DNA from: Actinosynnema pretiosum | Lineage (GTDB): Bacteria; Actinomycetota; Actinomycetes; Mycobacteriales; Pseudonocardiaceae | Assembly (NCBI RefSeq): GCF_024171695.1 | Contig: NZ_JAMTCF010000008.1 | Coordinates: forward strand, 1-64,000 | Length of the DNA: 64,000 nucleotides | Direction: 5' to 3' | Part shown: positions 51,361-61,450 of the stretch, one piece after another | Layout: every line of letters starts with the position of its first letter | Position numbering within the stretch: position 1 is the stretch's first letter | Notes under the pieces: model-generated | Databases searched by the model: none | Told to the model about the DNA's origin: nothing | Seen by the model: only the letters and a program-made list of their open reading frames with translations | Program-made: the position numbers and the translations under genes

Positions 51361-52438
51361 GGTCCGGCGCCTCCCTGACCTCGCCCCGGAGCACGGCGGC
51401 CAGGTCGTAGCGGGCGGGCTGGTCGAGCTGGTCGTAGCGGCAGGAGGCGGCCTCCCGGTCCGGGCGCCAGCGGCGGAACTGCCCGTTGTGGCGCAGCCGG
51501 GCGGGCGCCGCGCCCTCGGTCTGGCTGTAGGAGATCTCCAGGACGCGCTCGGGGGTCAGCGGGGTCCAGTCGGACTGCTTGCGCCAGCGGTTCTCCTCCC
51601 CCGGCGAGCGGCGCCCGTCCGAGTGGCCGACCCAGGGGTGCTCGCCCCCGGTGATCAGCGGGGACAGCTCCTCGGCCAGCGCCCGGCGCTCGGCCGCCTT
51701 GAACGAGCCGACCACGCCGACGTGGTGCAGCACCCCGGCGTCGTCGTGCAGGCCGAGCAGCAGGGAGCCGACCGCCGTGCCGGGTTCGGTGTCCTTGTGC
51801 CAGCGCAGCCCGGCCACCACGCACTCGGCGGTCCTGGCGTGCTTGACCTTCACCATGGCCCGCTTGCCCGGCAGGTAGGCGCCGGCCACCGGCTTGCCGA
51901 CCACCCCGTCCAGGCCCGCGCCCTCGAACAGGCCGAACCAGCGCCGCGCCAGCTCGACGTCCCCGGTGCACGGGGTCAGGTGCAGCGAGCCGGACGGCGT
52001 GAGCACGTCCTCCAGGGCCGCCCGCCGGTGCGAGGTCGGCCGGTCGAGCAGGACCTCGTCACCCAGGGCGAGCAGGTCGAACGCCACGAAACCGGCCGGG
52101 GTCCGCTCGGAGAGCAGCGCGACCCGGCTCGCCGCCGGGTGGATCCGCTCGGTGAGGGCGTCGAAGTCGAGCCGCCCGCCGAGGGAGACGACCAGCTCGC
52201 CGTCCAGCACCACGCGGGCCGGGAGCGCGGAGTCGCGCAGGGCGGCCTCCACCTCGGGGAAGTACCGGTTCAGCGGCTTGCCGCTGCGGGACTGGAGGAC
52301 CACCTCGGGGCCGTCGCGGAAGACCAGGCAGCGGTAGCCGTCCCACTTGGGCTCGAAGAGCAGGTCGGAGGTGGCGGGGATGGCGTCCGCGCTGGTGGCC
52401 AGCATCGGCTGCACGGGCGGGGTCAGCGGGAGCGGCAC
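51338..52438 (-). CDS. ATP-dependent DNA ligase (LigC-like)
   Basis: 366 residues. Adenylation motif EPKWDGYRCLVF carries the reactive Lys (motif I). VVLDGELVVSL, FVAFDLLALG, EGAGLDGVVGKPV and MVKVKHARTAECVVAGL follow motifs III-V, then an OB-fold region to the end. It seals DNA nicks with ATP and lacks polymerase and nuclease domains, like LigC of mycobacteria. GTG 52438 has AGGAG. Together with the polymerase gene at 45.3 kb it could act in end joining. Confidence 0.92.
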   Translation of the reverse strand: MPLPLTPPVQPMLATSADAIPATSDLLFEPKWDGYRCLVFRDGPEVVLQSRSGKPLNRYFPEVEAALRDSALPARVVLDGELVVSLGGRLDFDALTERIHPAASRVALLSERTPAGFVAFDLLALGDEVLLDRPTSHRRAALEDVLTPSGSLHLTPCTGDVELARRWFGLFEGAGLDGVVGKPVAGAYLPGKRAMVKVKHARTAECVVAGLRWHKDTEPGTAVGSLLLGLHDDAGVLHHVGVVGSFKAAERRALAEELSPLITGGEHPWVGHSDGRRSPGEENRWRKQSDWTPLTPERVLEISYSQTEGAAPARLRHNGQFRRWRPDREAASCRYDQLDQPARYDLAAVLRGEVREAPDLSAERSG

Positions 52439-52497
52439 TCGGTCTCCTGACTCGGTCGGTCCGGAACGGGACGTCCGGGCGCGCGCGGGATCGTGGG

Positions 52498-53250
52498 CTA
52501 CCTGGCCCGCGCGTAGCGGAGCATCAGGTAGCCCTCGTCGTGCAGCGCCGAGGACAGCTCCATGCCGCGCGGCACCGCCGACGGCACACCGGCGCCGATC
52601 CGGCCCGCGCCGCCCGCCACCAGCAGCGGGGCCACGGTCAGGCACAGCACGTCCACCAGGTCCGCCGCGATCAGGGACGCGAACAGGGCGGGCCCGCCCT
52701 CGCAGTCCACCCGGCGCAGGCCGCGCTCGTCCAGCGCGCGCAGGGCCAGCGCGGGGTGGACCGAGGACTCGCCCGCCACCACCACGTCCGCGCCCGCCTC
52801 GGACAGCTCCGCGCGCCGCCGGGCCGGGGCCTCCGAGGTGGTCAGCACGATCGGCGGCACCAGGGTGTCCGTGAGCAGCGGCGAGTCCGGCTCCAGCGAG
52901 CACCGGCCGCTCACCACCGCGATCGGCGGGATCGGGGCCAGGCCCAGCCGCGCCCTGCGCTCGGCCCGCGCCTTCCCGGCCACCACGCCCCGGTAGCCCT
53001 CGGCCGAGGCGGTGCCCGCGCCCACCAGGACGACGTCGGCCAGGTCGCGGCCCAGGGCGAACACCTTCTGGTCGGCCGCGCCGCCCAGGCCGCCGGAGCG
53101 GCCGTCCACGGTCATCGCGCCGTCGGCGCTGGCCACGAAGTTGACCTGCACCCACGGGCGGTCCAGGTCCGCAGGGTGGTCGTAGAGCCGCTCCAGCTCC
53201 GCGTCCGTGATGTTGCTCTCCGCGCCGCTCCCCGGCCACAGCTTCTGCAC
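52498..53250 (-). CDS. RibD C-terminal-type pyrimidine reductase
   Basis: 250 residues. Dihydrofolate-reductase-like RibD_C fold: VQVNFVASADGAMTVDGRSGGLGGAADQKVF, ADVVLVGAGTASAEGYRGV, LRRVDCEGGPALFASLIAADLVDVLCLTVAPLLVAGGAGRI. It probably uses NADPH and reduces a pyrimidine or related substrate. No deaminase domain is attached and no riboflavin genes lie nearby, so a role in riboflavin synthesis is unlikely to be certain. GTG 53250 gives the usual length. Divergent from zapE with 34 bases between starts. Confidence 0.85.
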   Translation of the reverse strand: MQKLWPGSGAESNITDAELERLYDHPADLDRPWVQVNFVASADGAMTVDGRSGGLGGAADQKVFALGRDLADVVLVGAGTASAEGYRGVVAGKARAERRARLGLAPIPPIAVVSGRCSLEPDSPLLTDTLVPPIVLTTSEAPARRRAELSEAGADVVVAGESSVHPALALRALDERGLRRVDCEGGPALFASLIAADLVDVLCLTVAPLLVAGGAGRIGAGVPSAVPRGMELSSALHDEGYLMLRYARAR

Positions 53251-53271
53251 CGACCCATCCCAGCACGGCGT

Positions 53272-53277
53272 TAGGCT
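53272..53277 (+). promoter_or_regulatory. -10 hexamer of zapE
   Basis: TAGGCT seven bases before ATG 53285, no ribosome site. Confidence 0.4.
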
Positions 53278-53284
53278 CCCCGCC

Positions 53285-54292
53285 ATGCCCGCCCCCAGCC
53301 TGGTCGAACGCGATCCGCAGGTCGCACCGGACGAACTAGTCGGGGCGATGGTCCCGCCACCGCACTTCGACGCGGTCCGCTTCGACACCTACGCGCCCAA
53401 CCCGGACGAGCCCAGCCAGGCCGCGGCCGTCGCGGCCTGCGCGGAGTTCGCCGGGCGGATCGGCGCCGGTGGCGAGCGCAAGGGGTGGCTCGGGTCGCTG
53501 TTCGGCAAGCGGGACAGCGGTCCCGCGCCGGGGCTGTACCTGGACGGCGGGTTCGGGGTGGGCAAGACGCACCTGCTGGCCTCGCTGTGGCACGCGGTGC
53601 CCGGTCCCAAGGCGTTCGGCACGTTCGTCGAGGTCACCAACCTGGTCGGGGCCCTCGGGTTCGTGGAGACGGTGCGCAGGCTCGGCGACCACCGGTTGCT
53701 CGCGATCGACGAGTTCGAGCTGGACGACCCCGGCGACACCATGCTGGTCGGCAGGCTCATCAAGGAGCTGACCGAGGCCGGGGTCGCGGTCGCGGCCACC
53801 TCCAACACGCTGCCGGACAAGCTCGGCGAGGGCCGGTTCGCCGCCGCCGACTTCCTGCGGGAGATCCAGAAGCTGGCCGCGCGGTTCGAGGTGGTCCGGG
53901 TGGACGGGCCCGACTACCGGCACCGGGGGCTGCCCGACGCGCCCGACCCGATGGGCGACGACGAGCTGGTCGCCAGGGCCGAGGCCACGCCCGGCTCGAC
54001 GCTGGACGACTTCGGGGCGCTGTGCGCGAAGCTCGCCAAGGTCCACCCGTCCCGCTACGGGCGGCTGCTCGACGGGGTCACCGCGGTTCACCTGAAGGGC
54101 GTGCACGCCGCGCCCGATCAGTCGGTCGCGTTGCGGCTGGTCGCGCTGGGTGACCGGCTCTACGACCGGGACATCCCGGTCGCCGTCTCCGGGCAGCCGC
54201 TGTCGGAGCTGTTCACCGAGGAGATGCTCACCGGCGGTTACCGCAAGAAGTACCTGCGGGCGGTGTCCAGGCTGGTCGCGCTTTCCCGCTGA
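53285..54292 (+). CDS. zapE: cell division ATPase ZapE
   Basis: 335 residues. AAA-type ATPase: Walker A GGFGVGKTHLL (about residue 92), Walker B LLAIDEFELDDPGD, sensor region AATSNTLPDKLGEGRF, and C-terminal DFGALCAKLAKVHPSRYGRLL and SGQPLSELFTEEM typical of the ZapE/AFG1 family. In E. coli ZapE influences FtsZ ring constriction; actinomycete members are uncharacterised in division. The very short divergent region shares its promoter with the reductase gene. Confidence 0.92.
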   Translation: MPAPSLVERDPQVAPDELVGAMVPPPHFDAVRFDTYAPNPDEPSQAAAVAACAEFAGRIGAGGERKGWLGSLFGKRDSGPAPGLYLDGGFGVGKTHLLASLWHAVPGPKAFGTFVEVTNLVGALGFVETVRRLGDHRLLAIDEFELDDPGDTMLVGRLIKELTEAGVAVAATSNTLPDKLGEGRFAAADFLREIQKLAARFEVVRVDGPDYRHRGLPDAPDPMGDDELVARAEATPGSTLDDFGALCAKLAKVHPSRYGRLLDGVTAVHLKGVHAAPDQSVALRLVALGDRLYDRDIPVAVSGQPLSELFTEEMLTGGYRKKYLRAVSRLVALSR

Positions 54293-54361
54293 TGGACGAG
54301 TGTCGGCGCGCTTCCCGCCGGGTACTCGTGCGGGGCCTGGGAGTCCGCGGGAGGAGCGCCG

Positions 54362-54607
54362 ATGCTGAGCGAGCGGGAACGCAAGACGCTGCAGGAGATC
54401 GAGTCCAGACTCGCGGGGGAGGAACCGGCGCTCGCCTCCGCGCTCGTCGACGGCAAGCCGACCAGGCCCACGGTCGGCTACGCGCTCACCGCCGCGTTCC
54501 TGGCGCTGGGGATCGTCCTGATGACGCTGGGCGCCTTCTGGGACGGGGTCGGGTCGATCTCGTTCGGTCTCGTCGTGCTGCTGTTCAGCCACACGACCTG
54601 GAAGTAG
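54362..54607 (+). CDS. DUF3040 membrane protein
   Basis: 81 residues. MLSERERKTLQEIESRLAGEEPALA is the DUF3040 signature, followed by two membrane spans (AFLALGIVLMTLGAF and SFGLVVLLFSH). GGGAGGAG before ATG 54362. A small actinobacterial family without known function; follows zapE by 69 bases, perhaps a separate unit. Confidence 0.9.
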   Translation: MLSERERKTLQEIESRLAGEEPALASALVDGKPTRPTVGYALTAAFLALGIVLMTLGAFWDGVGSISFGLVVLLFSHTTWK

Positions 54608-54804
54608 CGCCTGCTCCGAGGTGGACCGGGGAGGGGTTCGGCTCCCGGATCGCGCGTGGGACCGTCGCGGTTGTCGACCGCCGCGACGGCCCGTCCTGAA
54701 GACCCTCGCCTCACCCGTCCGAGCGACCGCTCCCGGTGACGATCGGGTCACCAACCCCGCCCCGGCCGGAAATGCGTCGCGCCGCGCTCGCGCGGTGAGC
54801 GAGC

Positions 54805-56433
54805 ATGGGGCCCGTGGGTTTCCTCGATGCGAACGGTCTCGCCTACCGGCTCCCCGACGGGCGGGAGCTGTTCCGCGACGTCTCGTTCAAGGTCGCCGCG
54901 AATTCCGTGGTGGCGGTGGTCGGCGCCAACGGCGTCGGCAAGTCGACGCTCCTCAAGATCATCTCCGGGGACCTGTCCCCGGCCGCCGGCTCGGTGCGGG
55001 TGCAGGGCGGGTTGGGGGTGATGCCCCAGTTCGTCGGGTCCGTGCGGGACGAGAGCAGCGTGCGCGACCTGCTGCTCTCCGCGTCCCCGGCCGCGCTGCG
55101 CACCGCCGCCGCCGAGCTGGACGCCGTCGAGCTGGCCCTCATGGAGGCCGACGACGAGCCGACCCAGATGCGCTACGCCTCCGCGCTCGTCGCCTACGGC
55201 GAGGCGGGCGGCTACGAGGCCGAGGTGCTGTGGGACGTGGTCACCGTCGCCGCGCTCGGCGTGCCGTTCGAGCGGGCCCGGTTCCGCGAGGTCAGGACGC
55301 TGTCCGGCGGCGAGCAGAAGCGGCTCGTGCTGGAGGCGCTGCTGCGCGGGCCCGAGCAGGTGCTGCTGCTCGACGAGCCGGACAACTACCTGGACGTGCC
55401 GGGCAAGCGGTGGCTGGAGCAGCGGCTGGTGGAGACCGGCAAGTCGGTGCTGCTGGTCAGCCACGACCGGGAGCTGCTCGCCGAGGCCGCGACGCACGTG
55501 GTCACCGTCGAGGCGCACGGCGCGTGGGTGCACACCGGCTCGTTCGGCACCTGGCACGAGGCGCGCGCCGCCCGGATCGAGCGGCTCGCCGAGGAGTGGA
55601 AGCGCTGGGAGGACGAGCACGACCGGCTCAAGGAGCTGGTGCGCACCCTCCAGGTGCAGGCCACGATCAGCGAGGTGATGGCCGCCAAGTACCGGGCCAT
55701 GCAGACCAGGCTGCGCAGGTTCGAGGAGGGCGGGACGCCGCCGGAGATGCCGGTGCAGGAGCGGGTCGCGCCCAGGCTGCGCGGCGGGCGCACCGCCGTG
55801 CGCGCGGTGACCTGCGAGGCGCTGGAGCTGACCGGGCTGATGAAGGCCTTCGACACCGAGGTGTTCTTCGGCGACCGGGTCGCGGTGCTCGGCTCCAACG
55901 GGTCCGGCAAGAGCCACTTCCTGCGGCTGCTGGCGGGCGGCGACGTCGCCCACACCGGCTCGCTGCGGCTCGGGTCGCGGGTCGTGCCAGGGCTGTTCGC
56001 GCAGACCCACCAGCACCCGGAGTGGCTCGGCCGCACGCTCGTGGACGTGCTGTGGCACGGCGAGGGCGACCGCAAGGGCCTCGACCGGGGCGCGGCGATG
56101 TCGGTGCTCAGCCGGTACGGGCTGTCCGAGCGCGGCGACCAGCTGTTCGACAACCTGTCCGGCGGGCAGCAGGCGCGGTTCCAGGTCCTGCTGCTGGAGC
56201 TGTCCGGGGCGACGCTGCTGCTGCTCGACGAGCCGACCGACAACCTGGACCTGAACTCGGCCGAGGCGTTGCAGCAGGCGCTGGAGGAGTTCACCGGCAC
56301 GGTCGTGGCGGTCACCCACGACCGGTGGTTCGCCCGCTCGTTCGACCGGTTCCTGCTGTTCCGGTCGGACGGCGAGGTGGTCGAGGTGGACGAGCCGGTG
56401 TGGGACGAGCAGCGGGTGAAGCGGGCGCGCTGA
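54805..56433 (+). CDS. ABC-F family ATP-binding protein
   Basis: 542 residues with two ABC domains and no membrane spans. Walker A GANGVGKSTLL (about residue 43) and signature LSGGEQKR with LLLLDEPDNYLD in the first; GSNGSGKSHFLR and LSGGQQAR with LLLLDEPTDNLDL in the second. A charged helical linker (RIERLAEEWKRWEDEHDRLKEL) separates them, as in ABC-F translation factors that act at the ribosome. It could confer antibiotic protection, but no biosynthesis genes are near, so housekeeping is as likely. The start ATG 54805 gives residue numbering near that of relatives. Confidence 0.93.
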   Translation: MGPVGFLDANGLAYRLPDGRELFRDVSFKVAANSVVAVVGANGVGKSTLLKIISGDLSPAAGSVRVQGGLGVMPQFVGSVRDESSVRDLLLSASPAALRTAAAELDAVELALMEADDEPTQMRYASALVAYGEAGGYEAEVLWDVVTVAALGVPFERARFREVRTLSGGEQKRLVLEALLRGPEQVLLLDEPDNYLDVPGKRWLEQRLVETGKSVLLVSHDRELLAEAATHVVTVEAHGAWVHTGSFGTWHEARAARIERLAEEWKRWEDEHDRLKELVRTLQVQATISEVMAAKYRAMQTRLRRFEEGGTPPEMPVQERVAPRLRGGRTAVRAVTCEALELTGLMKAFDTEVFFGDRVAVLGSNGSGKSHFLRLLAGGDVAHTGSLRLGSRVVPGLFAQTHQHPEWLGRTLVDVLWHGEGDRKGLDRGAAMSVLSRYGLSERGDQLFDNLSGGQQARFQVLLLELSGATLLLLDEPTDNLDLNSAEALQQALEEFTGTVVAVTHDRWFARSFDRFLLFRSDGEVVEVDEPVWDEQRVKRAR

Positions 56434-56475
56434 GGCGCGGCGGCGCCGGGTCGCGGTGACCCGGCGCCGCAGGCG

Positions 56476-57357
56476 TCAGCCCGCCGGGAGCAGCGCGGCC
56501 CGCAGCGCTGCCGCGTAGGCCTGCTGACCGGCGCGGTTCGGGTGGTAGGAGCGGTTGACCGGCAGGGAGACGCCGTTGACCCACGGCGAGCCGCCGCAGA
56601 CGCCGTGCCCCCGGAAGGCCGGGCGCACGTCCACGAACGAGAACCCGGCGGCCTTGGCGCGGGCGGCGGTGGTCGCGACGATCAGGTCGGTCGCCCGGTT
56701 CACCGCCGCGCGCCTGGCCGCCGACGGCCCGAGCAGGCAGAAGCCCTCCTCGAACAGCCTCGGGTAGCCGACCACCGCGACCGGCGCGGGGGTGCGGGCC
56801 CTGACCGCCGCGTAGGCCGCGTCCAGCCGGGCGGGCAGCTCGGCGCGGATGAACTGCTCGGCCGCCGCGACCCTGCGGGCGCAGGACGAGTCGGTGCCGG
56901 TGGTGCAGGTGGTCATCACCTCGGTGAACCCGGCGTCGTTGCCGCCCACGGTCAGGGTCACCGAGGACGTCTCGGAGTTCACGCCCGCCGCGACCTGCCG
57001 CGCGACGTCGGCGGTCGACGCGCCCGTGCAGGCCTGGAACGACAGCGACGAGTTCAGCCGCGCCGCCCACAGCACCGGGTGCGCGGCCTGGCTGCGCCTG
57101 CACGCGCCGGACTCGGACCCCGCGCCGAGGCCCGACGCGAACGAGTCGCCGAGCGCCAGGTGCTCGGGGCGGATGCGGGCCCCGGCGACCGGGTCACCGG
57201 AGACCTCCGCGACCACCGGGGCGGAGTCCTCGGTGAGCGCGGAGCCGGTGGCCACCTGGGGCTCTGCTGCTTGCGCTTCCGCGGGCGAGGCGAGCGCTGT
57301 GGAAACCGATGCGAGGGGCACGAGCGCGGCGATCAGCGCTGCCGCCAGGATCTTCAT
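56476..57357 (-). CDS. secreted SGNH/GDSL esterase
   Basis: 293 residues. Signal peptide (about 1-23, core AAALIAALVPLASVSTALA). SGNH blocks are intact: LALGDSFASGLGAG (Ser), VAAGV and ACTGASTADV (Gly), TLTVGGNDAGFTEV (Asn), and NRSYHPNRAGQQAYA (Asp/His). Cys pairs fit actinomycete GDSL lipases. It should hydrolyse esters of fatty acids outside the cell. ATG 57357 is preceded by TAGGTC. Substrate not known. Confidence 0.93.
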   Translation of the reverse strand: MKILAAALIAALVPLASVSTALASPAEAQAAEPQVATGSALTEDSAPVVAEVSGDPVAGARIRPEHLALGDSFASGLGAGSESGACRRSQAAHPVLWAARLNSSLSFQACTGASTADVARQVAAGVNSETSSVTLTVGGNDAGFTEVMTTCTTGTDSSCARRVAAAEQFIRAELPARLDAAYAAVRARTPAPVAVVGYPRLFEEGFCLLGPSAARRAAVNRATDLIVATTAARAKAAGFSFVDVRPAFRGHGVCGGSPWVNGVSLPVNRSYHPNRAGQQAYAAALRAALLPAG

Positions 57358-57406
57358 GCACCGGACCTACCACCGCGCCCGCCCGCCGCCGCAGCCCGTT
57401 AACCCG

Positions 57407-58444
57407 TCAGAAGGTGACGCACACCGGAACGGGCGTCGGCCAGGTGCCGGTGGGCACGGGGAGTCCGGCCCCGTCCAGCTCGAAGGTCGCCACCGTGTTC
57501 GAGTTCTGGTTCGAGGCGAACAGCAGCGCCCCGGTCGGGTCGAACGCCAGGTGCCTCGGGTACGCGCCCCACGCGGGGACCAGCGCGCTCAGCTCCAGGC
57601 CCGCGCCGTCGTCGAGCACCTGGAACACCGCGATGCTGTCGTGGCCCCGGTTCGACACGTAGACGTGCCGCCCGTCCGGGGACACCAGGATCTCCGCCGG
57701 GTAGTTCTCGCCGCCCTCGGGCAGCTCCTCGCGCAGCGTGCTCAGCACCGCGCCCGGCGTGAGCACGCCGTCGGCGTACGACGCGACCGTGACCGTCGAG
57801 TCCAGCTCGTTCGCGACGTACGCGAACCGCCCGCCGGGGTGGAACGCCAGGTGCCGGGGGCCCGCCCCGGCGTGCGTGCGCGCGGTGGCGACGTGCTCCA
57901 GCCTCCCGCCGACCAGGCGGTAGGTGAGCACCGAGTCCGCGCCCAGGTCCACCGCCAGCACGAACCGGCCGGTCGGGTCCACGACCACCTGGTGCGCGTG
58001 CGGGCCCTCCTGCCGGTCCCGGTTCGGGCCCGAGCCCTCGTGCCGCACCAGGTCGGTGCGCTCGCCGAGCGAGCCGTCCGGCAGCACCGGGTGCGCCGAG
58101 ACGCTGCCGGAGGTGTAGTTGGCGGCCAGCAGGTGCCCCTCGTGCAGCACCAGGTGGCACGGGTCGGCCCCGCCGGTCGACCGCCGGTTCAGCACGACCG
58201 GCACGCCGTCCGCGCCGATCGCCAGCGCGGTCACGGCCCCGTCCTCCTGCTCGTTGACCGCGTACAACCGGTCGCCCGCGCGGACCAGGAAGGACGGGTT
58301 CGGCACGTCGGCGACCACCCCGGTGTGGGTGAGCACGCCCTTCGCGCGGTCGTAGGCGGCCAGGCCGATGCCCTCGCCGCCGCCCTCCCAGGTCGTGTAG
58401 GTGCCCAGGAACACCGCAGCGCTCCCGGTACCGGTCTCGGTCAT
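57407..58444 (-). CDS. lactonase family seven-bladed propeller protein
   Basis: 345 residues, PF10282. The starting segment GTYTTWEGGGEGIGLAAYD and repeating blades (FVLAVDLGADSVLTYRL; FAYVANELDSTVTVASY; VYVSNRGHDSIAVFQV; LLFASNQNSNTVATFEL) match 6-phosphogluconolactonase-type (YbhE) propellers. Substrate is uncertain since many such proteins are not true sugar lactonases. ATG 58444 gives the standard start. 241 bases lie to rocD, divergent. Confidence 0.88.
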   Translation of the reverse strand: MTETGTGSAAVFLGTYTTWEGGGEGIGLAAYDRAKGVLTHTGVVADVPNPSFLVRAGDRLYAVNEQEDGAVTALAIGADGVPVVLNRRSTGGADPCHLVLHEGHLLAANYTSGSVSAHPVLPDGSLGERTDLVRHEGSGPNRDRQEGPHAHQVVVDPTGRFVLAVDLGADSVLTYRLVGGRLEHVATARTHAGAGPRHLAFHPGGRFAYVANELDSTVTVASYADGVLTPGAVLSTLREELPEGGENYPAEILVSPDGRHVYVSNRGHDSIAVFQVLDDGAGLELSALVPAWGAYPRHLAFDPTGALLFASNQNSNTVATFELDGAGLPVPTGTWPTPVPVCVTF

Positions 58445-58610
58445 CAGCAACCCCGTTCCTCGGTTCCAGCGGGACCGGCGCGGCGCGTCCGCGACCGGCG
58501 CGGCCCCGAACGGCGCAGTACCCGTCCGCCCCACCGCCGAATCCTAGGTGCGCCACCCGTCCGGCCGGTGCGCCGACACCGTGTGCAACGGATCGCCGGG
58601 AAATCGCCCG

Positions 58611-58640
58611 ATTGCGCAATGAACGCACCGGAAGCGCAAT
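58611..58640. promoter_or_regulatory. GCGCAAT repeats, operator candidate upstream of rocD
   Basis: ATTGCGCAAT (58611-58620) is a perfect ten-base palindrome; a half copy GCGCAAT lies at 58634-58640. They stand 46-75 bases before rocD. An Lrp/AsnC-type or arginine-catabolism regulator is possible. Confidence 0.35.
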
Positions 58641-58673
58641 ACCTGACGGCTGAAAACGCCACCACATGACCTC

Positions 58674-58679
58674 TAGCCT
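58674..58679 (+). promoter_or_regulatory. -10 hexamer of rocD
   Basis: TAGCCT six bases before ATG 58686, no ribosome site. Leaderless start is likely. Confidence 0.45.
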
Positions 58680-58685
58680 GAAGAC

Positions 58686-59915
<1,230 letters not shown>

Positions 59916-60035
59916 GGCCCCGCGAGCGTCCCGGTAGGACGGTTCGTCCGACTCGGGTGCTTTGTCCCCCAGCGATTCCGGGGAAGTTGGGCAATCCGGG
60001 GCGATCACCGCCCCCGTGCGCGCATCATCGTCCGC

Positions 60036-61421
60036 ATGGGTGAGCGCAAGCGGGCGTTGGCGGCCGAGGCGCTCGGTCGGTGGACCGAGCCGGACGAGGT
60101 GCGGGCGCGTGGCCGCGAGCTGCGCGCCACCACCGGGCCCGAGGCGCACCGGGAGGCCGTCCTGGCCGCCGACCGACCCTCCGTCGTGGACTACGTGACC
60201 GCCACGAACGAGGGACGCCTGCCGCACCTCGTCCCGCTGCGCGTCCAGCGGATGCTGGTCTCCCCGTTCGCCTTCTTCCGGGGCAGCGCGGGCCTGATGG
60301 CGGGCGACCTGGCCGCCGGGCCCCGCAGCGGGCCGACCGCGCAGCTGTGCGGCGACGCGCACGCGGCCAACTTCGGGCTGTACGGCACGCCCGAGGGCAA
60401 GATCGTCATGGACGTCAACGACTTCGACGAGACCCTCCCCGGCCCGTGGGAGTGGGACCTCAAGCGGCTCGCCACCTCGCTGGTGCTCGCCGGGCGCGAG
60501 GGCGGGGTGTCCGAGAAGGGCTGCCGCAGCGCCGCGGAGGACGCCGCGCGCGCCTACCGGGGCGCCGTCCGGCACCTCGCCGCCCTGCCGTTCCTGGAGT
60601 CCTGGAGCGCGCTCGGCGACGAGTCCGTGCTGTCCAGGGCCAAGGCCGACGACCTGGGCGAGGAGTTCGCCAAGGCCGCCGCCAAGGCCCGCCGCAACAC
60701 CAGCGCCAGGGTCGCCGCCAAGTGGACCACCCGCGCGGACGGGCACTGGCGGTTCGTCACCGACCCGCCCGTGCTCGACCGGGTCGCCGAGGACACCGCG
60801 CAGGCCGTCGTGGACGCGCTGCCGTCCTACGTGGACACCCTGCGCGAGTCCCGCTACAACCTGATCATGCGCTACGGCGTGTCCGACGTGGCCTTCCGCG
60901 TCGTCGGCACCGGCAGCGTCGGGCTGCGCAGCTACCTGGTCCTGATGCACGGCAACGCCGACGAGGCCCTCGTGCTCCAGGTCAAGGAGGCCAGGCCGTC
61001 CGCGCTCGCCCCGTTCCTCGGCCTGCCGCCCGCCAAGCACGAGGGCAAGCGGATCGTGCACGGCGCCCGGCTCGTGCAGGCCGAGACCGACATCCTGCTC
61101 GGCTGGACCACCGTGCAGGGGCGGCCGTTCATCGTCCGGCAGTTCCGCAACCGCAAGGGCGAGATCGACCCGACCCTGCTCAAGCGCGGCGAGCTGGAGG
61201 ACTACGGCCGGTTCGCGGGCGCCCTGCTCGCCCGCGCGCACAGCCGCTCCCTGGACCCCCGGCTGCTCGACGGCTACTTCACCGGCGCGGGGGAGGAGTT
61301 CGACGAGGCCTTCGCCGGTCACGCCGTCGACTACGCGGACCGCACCCGTGCGGACCACGCGGAGTTCGTCCGGGCGGTCCAATCGGGCGTGTTCCCCTCC
61401 CTCGGCGTGGAACACGGGTAA
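60036..61421 (+). CDS. DUF2252 family protein
   Basis: 461 residues, the usual length. MLVSPFAFFRGSAGLMAGDLA, LCGDAHAANFGLYGTPEGKIVMDVNDFDETLPGPWEWDLKRLATSL (kinase-like HxDxxxxNF-type loop) and YLVLMHGNADEALVLQVKEARPS define DUF2252, thought to have a protein-kinase-like fold but with no known substrate. ATG 60036 follows CATCAT seven bases upstream, so leaderless. Convergent neighbours absent; histidine phosphatase follows after 29 bases. Confidence 0.9.
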   Translation: MGERKRALAAEALGRWTEPDEVRARGRELRATTGPEAHREAVLAADRPSVVDYVTATNEGRLPHLVPLRVQRMLVSPFAFFRGSAGLMAGDLAAGPRSGPTAQLCGDAHAANFGLYGTPEGKIVMDVNDFDETLPGPWEWDLKRLATSLVLAGREGGVSEKGCRSAAEDAARAYRGAVRHLAALPFLESWSALGDESVLSRAKADDLGEEFAKAAAKARRNTSARVAAKWTTRADGHWRFVTDPPVLDRVAEDTAQAVVDALPSYVDTLRESRYNLIMRYGVSDVAFRVVGTGSVGLRSYLVLMHGNADEALVLQVKEARPSALAPFLGLPPAKHEGKRIVHGARLVQAETDILLGWTTVQGRPFIVRQFRNRKGEIDPTLLKRGELEDYGRFAGALLARAHSRSLDPRLLDGYFTGAGEEFDEAFAGHAVDYADRTRADHAEFVRAVQSGVFPSLGVEHG

Positions 61422-61438
61422 CGGGCACCCCGCGCGGG

Positions 61439-61444
61439 TACGTT
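61439..61444 (+). promoter_or_regulatory. -10 hexamer of the histidine phosphatase gene
   Basis: TACGTT six bases before GTG 61451, leaderless arrangement. Confidence 0.4.
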
Positions 61445-61450
61445 GCCGGC

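Noticed and set aside
54805..56433. ABC-F gene as evidence of an antibiotic biosynthesis cluster
   Set aside because: No biosynthetic genes lie within the window around it, and housekeeping ABC-F proteins look the same.
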